Source of the DNA: Roseibium aggregatum
Lineage (GTDB): Bacteria > Pseudomonadota > Alphaproteobacteria > Rhizobiales > Stappiaceae
Direction: 5' to 3'
NCBI RefSeq assembly: GCF_017309185.1
Contig: NZ_JAEKJZ010000001.1
Location: 1,612,001-1,676,000 of the forward strand
Length of the DNA stretch: 64,000 nt
Below, one piece after another: positions 16,690-25,240 of the stretch (position 1 is its first letter; each line of letters begins with the position of its first letter). Below the pieces are notes generated by a model that was not told the origin of the DNA, searched no databases, and was given only the letters and a program-made list of their open reading frames with translations. The translations under genes and the position numbers were made by a program.

Positions 16690-17625
16690 ATGAGTTTCCG
16701 TCCCTCTCCGCGGCAATTGGAGTATTTCGTCACCCTTGGGGAGACGCTGCATTTCGGGAAGGCGGCGGAGCGATGTCACGTGTCCCAGCCGACATTGTCG
16801 TCACAATTCAGGCTCTTGGAGGAACAACTCGGCTGTTCGCTGGTGGAACGGGGAAGCGGCGCCGTCAGTTTGACCGCCGCAGGTGAACGTCTTTTGCCGG
16901 TCGCCCGGCAGACGCTTGAGAAGCTTGACGAAATTGTGGCATTGGCGCAGGCGGGCAGGTCAAATATGGGCGGTTTGATCAGGCTGGGCGTATCCCCCAC
17001 ATTCGGGCCATATTTCATGCCGTTTTTGCTGCCGCGCCTGAAACGCGAGTTTCCGGAGCTGGAGCTCTATATCCGCGAGGATCGGCCGAGTCTGTTGGAA
17101 GAGAGCCTGTCGTCTGGAAAGCTCGACTGTATCATCACACCGGACATGCCACCGAGCGGTCATCTGACGGATCGGATTCTGTGCCGGGAAAACGTCTCGC
17201 TGGCGGTTCCAAGAACGCATCCGCTCGCCGGTCTCGACGTCGTCCCCGTCTCTCTTCTCAAGGGGGAGAAGCTGCTGTCGCTCAGTCAGGGGTTCCGCCT
17301 TCACGACGACGTGCAGGCGCTTGCCAGGGCGGCAGGGGCGGAGTTTCTTCAGGACTACGAAGGAACGAGCCTGGACGCCTTGCGCCAGATGGCTTCCATC
17401 GGCATGGGCCTTGCCCTGTTTCCCGCCGCTTATATCGCTTCGGAGTTCCCGAAAGAACCGGACCTGCTCCTGAAGCGGGTTGAAGGCGCCGCGATGAAGC
17501 GAACGATTCATCTCGTCTGGCGCGCGGGAAGCTCGCGTTCGGACCACTTCGAGGAGCTTTTGGTGCACGCGCGTCAGACCCTGACGGACATGCAGGTCGA
17601 AGGACTGGAGGCAGTGGACGGCTGA
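16690..17625 (+). CDS. LysR-family regulator, OxyR-like but without the redox cysteines
   Basis: Transcription factor of 311 aa. The winged helix-turn-helix is at residues 1-65 (CHVSQPTLSSQFRLLEEQLG) and the effector domain at about 90-300, overall close to OxyR. The stretch that in E. coli OxyR carries Cys199 and Cys208 reads LSLSQGFRLHDDVQAL here, so both redox cysteines are replaced. It is unlikely to sense peroxide by disulfide formation and may sense a small molecule instead. The ATG at 16690 has GAGGTG upstream; the GTG at 16681 overlaps that site. The sulfur-transport cluster follows on the same strand after a 311-bp gap. Confidence 0.85.
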   Translation: MSFRPSPRQLEYFVTLGETLHFGKAAERCHVSQPTLSSQFRLLEEQLGCSLVERGSGAVSLTAAGERLLPVARQTLEKLDEIVALAQAGRSNMGGLIRLGVSPTFGPYFMPFLLPRLKREFPELELYIREDRPSLLEESLSSGKLDCIITPDMPPSGHLTDRILCRENVSLAVPRTHPLAGLDVVPVSLLKGEKLLSLSQGFRLHDDVQALARAAGAEFLQDYEGTSLDALRQMASIGMGLALFPAAYIASEFPKEPDLLLKRVEGAAMKRTIHLVWRAGSSRSDHFEELLVHARQTLTDMQVEGLEAVDG

Positions 17626-17936
17626 GACCGGACGGCGCGCGTGAGCGGATCGATTGGCAACGGGAGCGATGAAGCGGCACTTGTCGTCGTGGCGCTCAAC
17701 GCATAGACGCGGTTTGGCAGACGCGCGGCCATCACACCGACGCCACTCATCGGCAGTTTGGCGACGCGCGCGTGAGCGACGGTTTTCCGCATGGCCTTGG
17801 GGGAACAGGGCACAATGTCCTGACACGGGACAAGCTCTGCGAGCCGGGAAGGGCGGTGGCGTTGAAAACACCATTGACGGACTCGGTAATTTCATAATAT
17901 TCATAAATTCGAAATTACATATACCGGAGCAAACCG
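17626..17936. other. Intergenic region before the sulfur cluster
   Basis: 311 bp. The first ~240 bp are GC-rich, with stop-interrupted reading frames on both strands that look partly codon-like, possibly a decayed gene end. I cannot name a parent gene. The last ~70 bp are AT-rich and hold the candidate promoter and operator of the downstream cluster. Confidence 0.4.
17874..17918 (+). promoter_or_regulatory. Promoter with inverted-repeat operator for the YeeE cluster
   Basis: TTGACG at 17874-17879 is a good -35 and TAATAT at 17895-17900 a possible -10 (15-bp spacing). The perfect 8-bp inverted repeat GTAATTTC (17886-17893) and GAAATTAC (17911-17918), 17 bp apart, overlaps the -10. Sulfur clusters of this kind are often controlled by ArsR-type BigR/SqrR repressors; no such gene is adjacent. 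Confidence 0.5.
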
Positions 17937-18452
17937 ATGACCTCAAGTCCTCGTCCGTTCTGGCCACCGCTCGTTGCCGGGGCCGCACTCGGGATCGCCC
18001 TGCTGATTTCCTTTCTGATCACCGGACATGGCCTTGGCGCTTCCGGCTTCGTCACCCGGCTGAGCGCGCAGATCAGCGGTTGGCTCGCGCCGGACCTGAC
18101 GACGGCAAATGCCTATTTCGGGCCGTTCCTGACGGCCGGAGCACCGCTTGCATCCTGGATCACATGGGAAGTCATCGGTGTCCTGATCGGCGGATATGTC
18201 GGGGCCCGCACGGCGGGCCGGTCCCGTCTCATGGTCGAGCGCGGCCCCCAGGCTTCCGTTGGCCAGCGCTTCGCGTTCGCATTCATCGGCGGCGCCCTGG
18301 TTGGGATCGGCGGGCGTTTGGCCCGCGGCTGCACCAGCGGACTCGGCCTGTCGGGCGGCGCGACGCTTGCGGTCGCCGGCTTCGTCTTTCTCGCCGGTTT
18401 CTTCATTGCCGGCTTCGTCGTCAGCGCATTGGTCCGGAGGGCATGGCAATGA
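17937..18452 (+). CDS. YeeE/YedE family membrane protein, N-terminal half type
   Basis: A 171-residue inner-membrane protein with four to five hydrophobic helices (about 12-28, 65-75, 80-92, 112-130, 140-165). The conserved segment RGCTSGLGLSGG near residue 128 carries the cysteine used in YeeE (TsuA) proteins to relay thiosulfate or another sulfur species across the membrane. It is half the size of fused YeeE proteins; the other half is the next gene, coupled through an ATGA overlap. A GGAG site precedes the ATG. Probable role: import or export of thiosulfate-like sulfur; the direction is unknown. Confidence 0.88.
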   Translation: MTSSPRPFWPPLVAGAALGIALLISFLITGHGLGASGFVTRLSAQISGWLAPDLTTANAYFGPFLTAGAPLASWITWEVIGVLIGGYVGARTAGRSRLMVERGPQASVGQRFAFAFIGGALVGIGGRLARGCTSGLGLSGGATLAVAGFVFLAGFFIAGFVVSALVRRAWQ

Positions 18453-19105
18453 GCGTACCGTTTTACGATTCCGGCGTTGCCAGCGGCCTTTTGAGCGGCA
18501 TTTTGTTCGGTTACGTCCTCGAGGCGGCCGGGTTCGGCAGCGCGCGTAAACTCACCGGCCAGTTCTCGCTGAAAGACTGGTCCGTGTTCAAGGTGATGTT
18601 CACCGCGGTTCTGGTCGCCGCCGTCGGTCTTTATCTGCTCCGCCTGGGCGGGATGATCGCGGGCAATTCGGTTTACATCCCGACCCTTTACCTCTGGGCG
18701 ATGGCCGCGGGCGGACTGTTGATCGGCGCCGGATTTGCCATGGGCGGTTATTGCCCGGGCACGTCTCTGGTCGGCATCGTGTCCGGGCGCGTCGACGCGG
18801 TGGTATTCGTCGTCGGCATGATCGTCGGAACGATGGCCTTCGCCGGGGTCTATGAGCCGATCCAGGGATTTTATTTCGCGGCCAAAGGGCCTGACGCCCA
18901 GCGGTTGCCGGATCTGCTCGGCCTGCCGGAGTGGCTCATTCTGGCCGTCTTGATCGTTGTTGCGATTGCCGGGTTTGTGCTTGGCAGCAGACTTGAGCGC
19001 GCCCGAGGCGGACCGTTCACCGCCGAGGATGTCAATGGTGAAGACACGTCCAAGGCCAAAAACCAGAACACGACCTTCAACACCGAGGCAGGAATCGTCC
19101 CATGA
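18449..19105 (+). CDS. YeeE/YedE family membrane protein, C-terminal half type
   Basis: A 218-residue membrane protein completing the YeeE/YedE pair. It has about five helices and the second conserved cysteine in GGYCPGTSLVGIVSGR near residue 101, followed by a Thr/Lys-rich cytoplasmic tail after about residue 195. The ATG at 18449 lies 8 nt after GGAGG and overlaps the upstream stop; an alternative ATG sits two codons earlier. Its own stop overlaps the next start (19102-19105), so all three genes are coupled and should be made in similar amounts. Confidence 0.88.
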   Translation: MSVPFYDSGVASGLLSGILFGYVLEAAGFGSARKLTGQFSLKDWSVFKVMFTAVLVAAVGLYLLRLGGMIAGNSVYIPTLYLWAMAAGGLLIGAGFAMGGYCPGTSLVGIVSGRVDAVVFVVGMIVGTMAFAGVYEPIQGFYFAAKGPDAQRLPDLLGLPEWLILAVLIVVAIAGFVLGSRLERARGGPFTAEDVNGEDTSKAKNQNTTFNTEAGIVP

Positions 19106-19818
19106 AGAAATCTCTCCGCAAAAGTCTTCTGACGGCCGCGCTCGTTCCAGCCGCCGCCGTGGCCGTCGGCGCCGCGCAGCCCTCCTCTGTGAAGGCGCAG
19201 CCGGCAAACCCGTGTGCGCCGGTTGCCGCACCCGTCAATCCCTGTGCCCCGGCCGCCGCGCCCGCCAACCCTTGCGCCCCCGCGGCCGCTCCGGCGAAGG
19301 CTAAGGCAGATGAGGCGGCGCTGCCCAGGGACATGTTCGACACCACGACCAAGTTTCCCCAGGCGCCATACGGCAACAAGATGCCTGATCTGGTGAAGAA
19401 TTATCTGCGCGCCACGCCCTACATCGGCACTGGCGGTGTTCTGGAACCGACTGGGCTGGATACCCTGGCGGGGCTCGGCTTCAAGACGATCGTGAATCTG
19501 AACACCGCCGAAGAAGGCTCGGTCACGGAAGGTCCGATGGTTGAGAAGGCCGGCATGACCTACATCAACATCGAGGTGCCGACCACGGCGCCGAACGCCG
19601 AACAGGTGGCGGAATTTGCCAGGATTGCCGAGGATCCGGCTTACTATCCGATCCTGCTGCATTGCGAATCCTCCAACCGCGTCGGTGCGATGTGGGCCCT
19701 TTACCGTGCCGCGTCCGGCATTCCGAAAGAGATCGCCATTCAGGAAGGCCGAACAGTCGGAATGAAAACCAGCCGCGAAGGGGCCGTGCGCGAACAGCTC
19801 GGCATGGAGCCGCTCTGA
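19102..19818 (+). CDS. Secreted DUF442/TIGR01244-type protein with NPCAP repeats
   Basis: A 238-residue exported protein. A signal peptide (1 to about 33) is followed by three tandem ten-residue repeats of the form NPCAP-x-AAP-x (about 34-64), each with one cysteine. The C-terminal domain (about 100-238) resembles DUF442/TIGR01244, a PTP-like fold called sulfur transferase in some databases. It has the active-site loop HCESSNR near residue 190 (Cys-X4-Arg, as in that family, not the CX5R of true phosphatases). Coupling to the YeeE pair suggests that it handles persulfide or thiosulfate sulfur in the periplasm. The repeats may bind metal or carry sulfur; that is inference. Confidence 0.85.
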   Translation: MKKSLRKSLLTAALVPAAAVAVGAAQPSSVKAQPANPCAPVAAPVNPCAPAAAPANPCAPAAAPAKAKADEAALPRDMFDTTTKFPQAPYGNKMPDLVKNYLRATPYIGTGGVLEPTGLDTLAGLGFKTIVNLNTAEEGSVTEGPMVEKAGMTYINIEVPTTAPNAEQVAEFARIAEDPAYYPILLHCESSNRVGAMWALYRAASGIPKEIAIQEGRTVGMKTSREGAVREQLGMEPL

Positions 19819-19978
19819 AATCCGACAGGTCCCGGTCGGACAGCTTGTGCATCTCGGTTGAGAGCGTGCCGCCCATTCTTCGCGGCGGCTCTTCATTTCG
19901 TTGAGGCAGAGGCGAATTCAGGCTTAGGCTCCGCACGAAAGGCATGTGACCCGTCGTCCTGAGCGCAAAGGAGCGACA

Positions 19979-20728
19979 ATGAGTAAAACGACGCAAAAGG
20001 TCCCGTGCTTGCCTGACGTTCCGGACCTTGCCGACCTGCCGGTGGAGCGGTTGGAGGCCATGCACGACGCGGCGGCGGCCGTTCTGGCCAGCGAGCGGGA
20101 GCTCGCCGAGACGGGCTCCAGCGTCGTCATGGAGGTTCTGCGCGGGCAGGGGGACTTTCTGACCTGGGAACGCTATCCGAAAGGCGACCAATTCGATCTG
20201 GAAAACCACAGCCACTACTTCTATCACGCTCATGCGCCGGAAGAGATGGCCGAGGACGAGAACGGGCATTTCCACCTCTTCGTCCGGCCGGCGGGTGTGA
20301 ACAGGCGGATGGACCCGTGGCGGCTTCCCGGTGCGACCGTTCCCGAAGAGCCGGGTGATCGCTTCGTGCATATCGGAGCCATCAGCGTCGATAGTTACGG
20401 CCGCCTGATCCGCATCTTCGCGACAAACCGCTGGGTTACCAACGAAACCCTTTACCGCTCCGAAGACGTGATCCCCCTGCTTGAGCGTTTCCGCGTCGAG
20501 ACCGGCGAGCCCAGCCAGGTTCTGAACGACTGGCTCACCAATCTGGTCATTCTCTATCGTCCGCAGCTTGAAGCGCTATTGAGGCAACGCGACGTGACCC
20601 TGCAGACCTGGATGAGCGAGTATCCGGACAAGGACGTTCTCGAAGACCGGACTTTGCAGAACACCGGCGAGGTCTTCGTCAATCACGCCGGCCAGATCGC
20701 CGCGATCGAGGCGGCACTCGGGATATAG
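19979..20728 (+). CDS. Conserved protein of unknown function (DUF6969-like)
   Basis: A 249-residue soluble protein with no signal or membrane segment. It contains distinctive blocks (GDFLTWERYPKGDQ near 58, NHSHYFYHAH near 76, and FVTNE-like FATNRWVTNETLYRSEDV near 152) that I associate with an uncharacterised alphaproteobacterial family, probably DUF6969; I have not verified this. Several His residues around 77-100 could form a metal site. The ATG at 19979 has AAAGGAG upstream. It is convergent with the three-gene secreted operon, with 37 bp between the stops. No function is proposed. Confidence 0.75.
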   Translation: MSKTTQKVPCLPDVPDLADLPVERLEAMHDAAAAVLASERELAETGSSVVMEVLRGQGDFLTWERYPKGDQFDLENHSHYFYHAHAPEEMAEDENGHFHLFVRPAGVNRRMDPWRLPGATVPEEPGDRFVHIGAISVDSYGRLIRIFATNRWVTNETLYRSEDVIPLLERFRVETGEPSQVLNDWLTNLVILYRPQLEALLRQRDVTLQTWMSEYPDKDVLEDRTLQNTGEVFVNHAGQIAAIEAALGI

Positions 20729-20765
20729 TGCCTGTTTTGAATCAACTGTCTTGACCGCTGAGAGG

Positions 20766-23027
20766 TCAACGGCACCGGTACATGATCATGGTGTCGCCGC
20801 TGGTTGGATCGACCAACGAAACCTGATTGGGCCGCCGTTCCAGAACTCGGGCCCGGCTGACTTTGCTTTTGCCCGTTTCGCTCGTGATCAGATAACCGTT
20901 CTCAACACGCCAGTTTCCAACCGGGTGTGCTTCGCCGCCAGGCAACACCATGTAAAGCTCGCCCGTGTCGGCAAATCTCATTCTAGCAACGGAAATAATG
21001 GTTTCCACGGCTTTGCCGATGCCTTCCGCAACCGCGTCGCCGACCGATCCGGGAGCAATGTCAGAGGGGCCGGTTTCGGGAGGTGGCAGAGAGCCGGTGC
21101 AGGCATTTCGCGAAAGCCCCCAGGTTCCGGCGAAATAGGAGGGGTCGACGGGGCCGGACGGCGTTTCTGGAGCGGATGCCCCATCGGCCGAGGGTCTGGT
21201 GTCTTTTGCCCCCGTTTTCACGCCCGAGACGCAACATTGCGCGTTACGTGGATTTGGAACGCGCGACTTGAGCCAGCATTTCGCCTGGCTTCCCTGGTGA
21301 CCGGGGACGACATAGGTCCAGGCGCGGCATTGCTCCTCCTGCTCACACTGCTTCTGGCAAAGGGCCGGTTCGGGCCGCGGCAGCCAGAAGCTCCGGTAGT
21401 CGCCCCCCATCCGGTCAACCCCGACCTCGAATGTGCCTGCGCCCGCTTGTTCGGTGTGGCCTTGAACCTTTGCAAGCGCTTCATTGATCCTCGTTACGTA
21501 ACGCTCGCAGCGGGTATTGGCTTTCGCGGCCTCCAATCTGGTAAGTGCTGTGCTGAAATCCTTTTGGCCGAACAGCCGGTTGGCTTCCGAAAAGAGAATT
21601 TTGGTCCGGGCTTCCCGCGTGCTTGCGGCACCGATTTTTGCAGCGAGGGATTTGACGCTGTCTTTGTGATCGGGGCACTGGCTGTTTCGCCTTGCGTCGT
21701 CGAGCCGGGCCTGGGCTTCTTTAAAGTCGCACATGCCGATCAGCCGGTCGGCATCGCTGAGAAGAGTGGCCGTTCTTGCCGCGTGGCTCGATGCGGCCGC
21801 GATCTTTTGCAGGGAGTCCGCGATTTTCGTGCGGTACCGCTCGCAGCCGGTGTTGCGGGCAGCCTCCGAGAGCTTTGCCTGTGCGCCGCTGAAGTCGCAG
21901 GCGCGGTAAAGTGCGTTGGCCCTGTTGAACAGGTCCCTGGTCTTCTCCTCACGCTGAAAAGCGCTGCCGTAGAGACGTGTAAACGGTGCACGCGCCGTGT
22001 CGGTGTCGATGGCGGCGATCAGGCTGTTGGCCTGCTCGAACCGGCAGCTGCCGAGCGCTGCTTCGATCTGCGCGCGCGTGCCCGCGGGCACGACGTAGTC
22101 GCTATAGACGGTCAGCGTGACCGTTTGCCCCGGCTCGACCGCCGTGCCCGGGCGGGGCGCTTGTGTCAGGACTGTCTTCTCCAGCGCGCCGGAAGGCGCC
22201 GGATCGCCCGGTCTGATCGCCACCTTCAACTGCTTTTCGCCTAGAGCGCGGCGCGCAATGCCTAAGGTTTGACCGGTGAAGTCGGCCAGGACAACCGTCT
22301 CAAGGGCCGGAGAACGGCCCCGGCAGCCATCGATGGCGGTCCCGGCCAGCTTCGCCGTGACGAAGTCGCGCAACGAACAGTGGTTCAACGATGGCAGGTC
22401 GGGGTACCGGGTCCAGAGATACATGTCGTAGTCGAGCCCACCGGTGTTGTCCGGCTTGGCGTTGAGGGTGATGGTCCCGGTCGGCGTTGACCCGTAGATC
22501 TGCGCCCAGTTCGAGTACTTCAGCCGATAGCCGGGTTTGGCGTTGTCCGGCGGCTCTGCAAGGGCAATCCATTCCCGGACCAGCGGCAGGATCCGGCCGA
22601 GGTCCCCTGCGCCATCCGCCTGCGCAACGCCATCGGCACCGGGGAGCGTGAAATTGGGTTTCAGGTCGCCAACCGACATTCCGACCGCCCCGTCCAGGCC
22701 GACCCCGCCGCCGGTCGCGGTGTCGCCGTCTTCGATGATCTGGACGATAACCGGACCGGCTTTGAGGGGACTTTCGGTCTCAATTGTGATGACCGAACCG
22801 TCGGTGGCGGTCACGGTGGCAAGGCCGGAAGCGGTCGATGCGCCGAGGATCTCGTTTTGCGCTACGGTCAGCCGGGCATTCGTGCCGGGCACAGGTTCCT
22901 CCGCTATGAGGATCTGCGCCTGACCGGAGCCGGCCGATATCACGACGCCGGAAAGGCTTTGCGCCAGGGCGGACGGGCTGCAAACCAGCAGCCCGAGGAC
23001 GAAGAGGAGGCGTAGGATCGGTTTCAA
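20766..23027 (-). CDS. Secreted multidomain protein: PASTA-like, four helical repeats, PAN domain
   Basis: A 753-residue exported protein, last of a coupled operon. Residues 1 to ~23 are a signal peptide. About 243-310 resemble a PASTA domain (DFTGQTLGIARRALGEKQL ... LTVYSDY). About 318-525 hold four related ~60-residue helical units with the pattern L-x3-A-x2-L-x3-CDF-x2-A and NxxC-ERY. About 533-605 match a PAN/Apple domain with paired cysteines. About 630-753 form a beta-rich C-terminal domain with a GxW start (FAGTWGLSRNAC). All point to an extracytoplasmic binding or adhesion role, with peptidoglycan or glycan as possible ligands. The TTG at 23027 overlaps the upstream stop (TTGA) and leaves room for AGGCGG; the TTG two codons earlier is the alternative. 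Confidence 0.75.
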   Translation of the reverse strand: MKPILRLLFVLGLLVCSPSALAQSLSGVVISAGSGQAQILIAEEPVPGTNARLTVAQNEILGASTASGLATVTATDGSVITIETESPLKAGPVIVQIIEDGDTATGGGVGLDGAVGMSVGDLKPNFTLPGADGVAQADGAGDLGRILPLVREWIALAEPPDNAKPGYRLKYSNWAQIYGSTPTGTITLNAKPDNTGGLDYDMYLWTRYPDLPSLNHCSLRDFVTAKLAGTAIDGCRGRSPALETVVLADFTGQTLGIARRALGEKQLKVAIRPGDPAPSGALEKTVLTQAPRPGTAVEPGQTVTLTVYSDYVVPAGTRAQIEAALGSCRFEQANSLIAAIDTDTARAPFTRLYGSAFQREEKTRDLFNRANALYRACDFSGAQAKLSEAARNTGCERYRTKIADSLQKIAAASSHAARTATLLSDADRLIGMCDFKEAQARLDDARRNSQCPDHKDSVKSLAAKIGAASTREARTKILFSEANRLFGQKDFSTALTRLEAAKANTRCERYVTRINEALAKVQGHTEQAGAGTFEVGVDRMGGDYRSFWLPRPEPALCQKQCEQEEQCRAWTYVVPGHQGSQAKCWLKSRVPNPRNAQCCVSGVKTGAKDTRPSADGASAPETPSGPVDPSYFAGTWGLSRNACTGSLPPPETGPSDIAPGSVGDAVAEGIGKAVETIISVARMRFADTGELYMVLPGGEAHPVGNWRVENGYLITSETGKSKVSRARVLERRPNQVSLVDPTSGDTMIMYRCR

Positions 23028-25240
23028 CGGCAAGCCGCCTTTTTCAGTTCCATGAAGGAAGGCCCCCTTTGCTCATCGCGTCTCCAGGTATCCTCAAGCC
23101 GCGCCCGGTCGATTTCCGGAGCCGGTCCCAGGACAAACTCGATCCGGGGGCCGCTGGCCCAGAATGTCGGCAGCTTCGCCTGACCCGGTATGGCCGGTAT
23201 CTGGGCTTCGCAAGGGTCTCTGGTGAGAGCGTCCTTCACATTGGCGAGAAGTTCGTTCAAGGAGGCTTCGGTCGGCGGCTCCTTTAGCGTCACGAGCACA
23301 TCGTGATGGCCCTTGGTGAAATTGCTGGCGCCGCCGTAATGCGGGATGAAACCGCTTCCGGTGACACGATAGACGACCTGAAGGTTTTGCGACGCGGGCC
23401 GCGCGGCGGGAGCGACGCCGCATTCGGGGCGCTGCAGTTTACGCGAAAGCGCGAGCAGAAGGTCGTTCCGGCTGCTGACACCTTTCAGGGAAGCGCAAGG
23501 CAGATCGGAGAGTAGGGCATGCGCTTTCCACAGGGTATCGGTCGCCTTGGGCTTGTCGCAGGCCGCAACCTCCTTGCCCAGAACGCCGATAACGTCGTCC
23601 AGGTCGGCCAAAGCGCCGGAGAAATTATCGATATCCGCGATAATCTGCCTTTCGCGTTCACCGCTTAGGCAGGACATCATGTTCGCGGCGGTGCCGAAGC
23701 TCTCTCTGACGGCTGTTTGGTATCTCTCGTGCAACTGGCGGAAGCCATGTGAGGAACAGGCGCGTCCGGAGCGTAACGTGTATTGGGCCCAGGACAGGAA
23801 ATCGGACCATTTCCGGTAAGGGTAGTCGACTTCGAACTGGATCCCGGACACCACGGAATTGGCCACGGGTATGGAACAGCCCTGTCCCAGAAGGCTTGCT
23901 TTCAGGTCGCGGATCCGATGGTTCATCTCTTCGGCCGGACTGTCGGACAGCGGGCTGATCAGCGCATTGGGAGCAAGCAGTATTCCGCACTTCCGGATAT
24001 TGGCGCGGGCCAGTGCCTCAAGCTCTTTGGCCCGTTTCAGAAACGGTGCGAGCTCCCTTGCACGGGCCTGGAACTTCTCCTTGAACGCGGCCTCCTTCTT
24101 CAGAAAGTCGGAATAGGCCAAATGCGCGCGCTCGTAGTCGCGTTGAAAACGCGCCCATTTCTGGAAATGGGTGACGTGGGACTTGCGTTGGCCGGCCATG
24201 TCGTGGCCTTCCAGCAGATAGGTCTTGTCGCGGATCGACATCGTATCGAAAGACTGCGAGCCGGCCGTGATCTGGCAGTAAGTCAGGTGACGGTAATGCT
24301 CCATGGAGATCCTGGCGTCGGCGACGGCGGTCGTCAGAGACGCCCGGCGCGTGGCCCAGATGACTTGTGCGTCGCCCAGATTGCATTGCCGCAGAAGCTC
24401 ATCCGTTCCGCCGAGCGGCCGGTCCGGATCCCAGTAGGTCTGCAACTGCTCGATGGTCTCGGTCGGGTTCATCACCGCGTTGGCGACGGCGGCCGTCAGA
24501 CCGGTTTTGATCTTGTCCGTCGAGACGGAACGCGCATAGGCAGCCGGGTCCGCGGCGACCTTGTCCGCTTCCATCAGCCAGTCACCGATGCTGAGCGAGG
24601 TGTTGTCGCCGTCGTTGCCGCTGAAATCGATCACCAGGAATTCCGGTATGACATCGGGGCCGCCGGTCGCCAGTTTGCCGGCGAGTTTCGCCAGTTTCTG
24701 GTATTCGTCATAGGTCGCCTTGACGCCGTCGATGACCCCCATTGCCGTGCGTTGTTCCTGCGGCGACAGATTGGTGGACTGGACGACGCTTTTCGCCATG
24801 CAGGCAATGGATCCCTGCAACGCGCCGGTTATCCGATCGACAGGTTCGGAAAAATCGAGCTGCTCGGTCAGATTTTCAAAGCAGTCGGCCGCGCCGGTCA
24901 TGACGCCGGGACCGATCTTTCCGTCGGTAGCCACCTTGCACTTCTTCAAGGTCTCCGCGACCGAAGGCGAAATGCACTGCTCGACCAATGCCGAGGGAAA
25001 TTTCCAGAAGGCGTCCAGCATCGTCGGGCAGACGCCTCCGACGTCGGGCCGGGGCCCTAGGTCCGGGCGCAGGTTATCCGGCGCTTCCGCCGCTTGTGTC
25101 ATTGCGGCGTTCAGTTGGTCGACCGTCAGATAGGTGTAGGGAATGCCGAAAGGGCTGGTGGCTTTGGCCGGCACGGCTGAGAGCAAGATTATCACAGCGC
25201 ACGCGACCAGGCGGTCGAAAGGCAACCGGATCGTTTTCAT
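23024..25240 (-). CDS. Large secreted Cys-rich protein of unknown function
   Basis: A 738-residue protein that I do not recognise. It has a signal peptide (1 to ~28, cleavage near PAKATS), about 18 cysteines scattered through the mature part, which suggests disulfides in the periplasm, a helical middle with a likely coiled coil (about 375-415, KKEAAFKEKFQARARELAPF), and a C-terminal mixed domain from about 630 with VVYRVTGSGFIPHYGG. There are no transmembrane segments after the signal. It is the middle gene of the operon: its ATG overlaps the stop of the Sel1 gene (TGATG) and its stop overlaps the start of the PASTA/PAN gene. Such tight coupling suggests that the three proteins form a complex. 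Confidence 0.75.
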   Translation of the reverse strand: MKTIRLPFDRLVACAVIILLSAVPAKATSPFGIPYTYLTVDQLNAAMTQAAEAPDNLRPDLGPRPDVGGVCPTMLDAFWKFPSALVEQCISPSVAETLKKCKVATDGKIGPGVMTGAADCFENLTEQLDFSEPVDRITGALQGSIACMAKSVVQSTNLSPQEQRTAMGVIDGVKATYDEYQKLAKLAGKLATGGPDVIPEFLVIDFSGNDGDNTSLSIGDWLMEADKVAADPAAYARSVSTDKIKTGLTAAVANAVMNPTETIEQLQTYWDPDRPLGGTDELLRQCNLGDAQVIWATRRASLTTAVADARISMEHYRHLTYCQITAGSQSFDTMSIRDKTYLLEGHDMAGQRKSHVTHFQKWARFQRDYERAHLAYSDFLKKEAAFKEKFQARARELAPFLKRAKELEALARANIRKCGILLAPNALISPLSDSPAEEMNHRIRDLKASLLGQGCSIPVANSVVSGIQFEVDYPYRKWSDFLSWAQYTLRSGRACSSHGFRQLHERYQTAVRESFGTAANMMSCLSGERERQIIADIDNFSGALADLDDVIGVLGKEVAACDKPKATDTLWKAHALLSDLPCASLKGVSSRNDLLLALSRKLQRPECGVAPAARPASQNLQVVYRVTGSGFIPHYGGASNFTKGHHDVLVTLKEPPTEASLNELLANVKDALTRDPCEAQIPAIPGQAKLPTFWASGPRIEFVLGPAPEIDRARLEDTWRRDEQRGPSFMELKKAACR

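Noticed and set aside
17574-17813. 79-codon minus-strand frame between the LysR gene and the YeeE cluster
   Set aside because: It overlaps the end of the LysR gene, lacks a ribosome site and matches no family that I recognise; kept only as a remark on possible gene decay.
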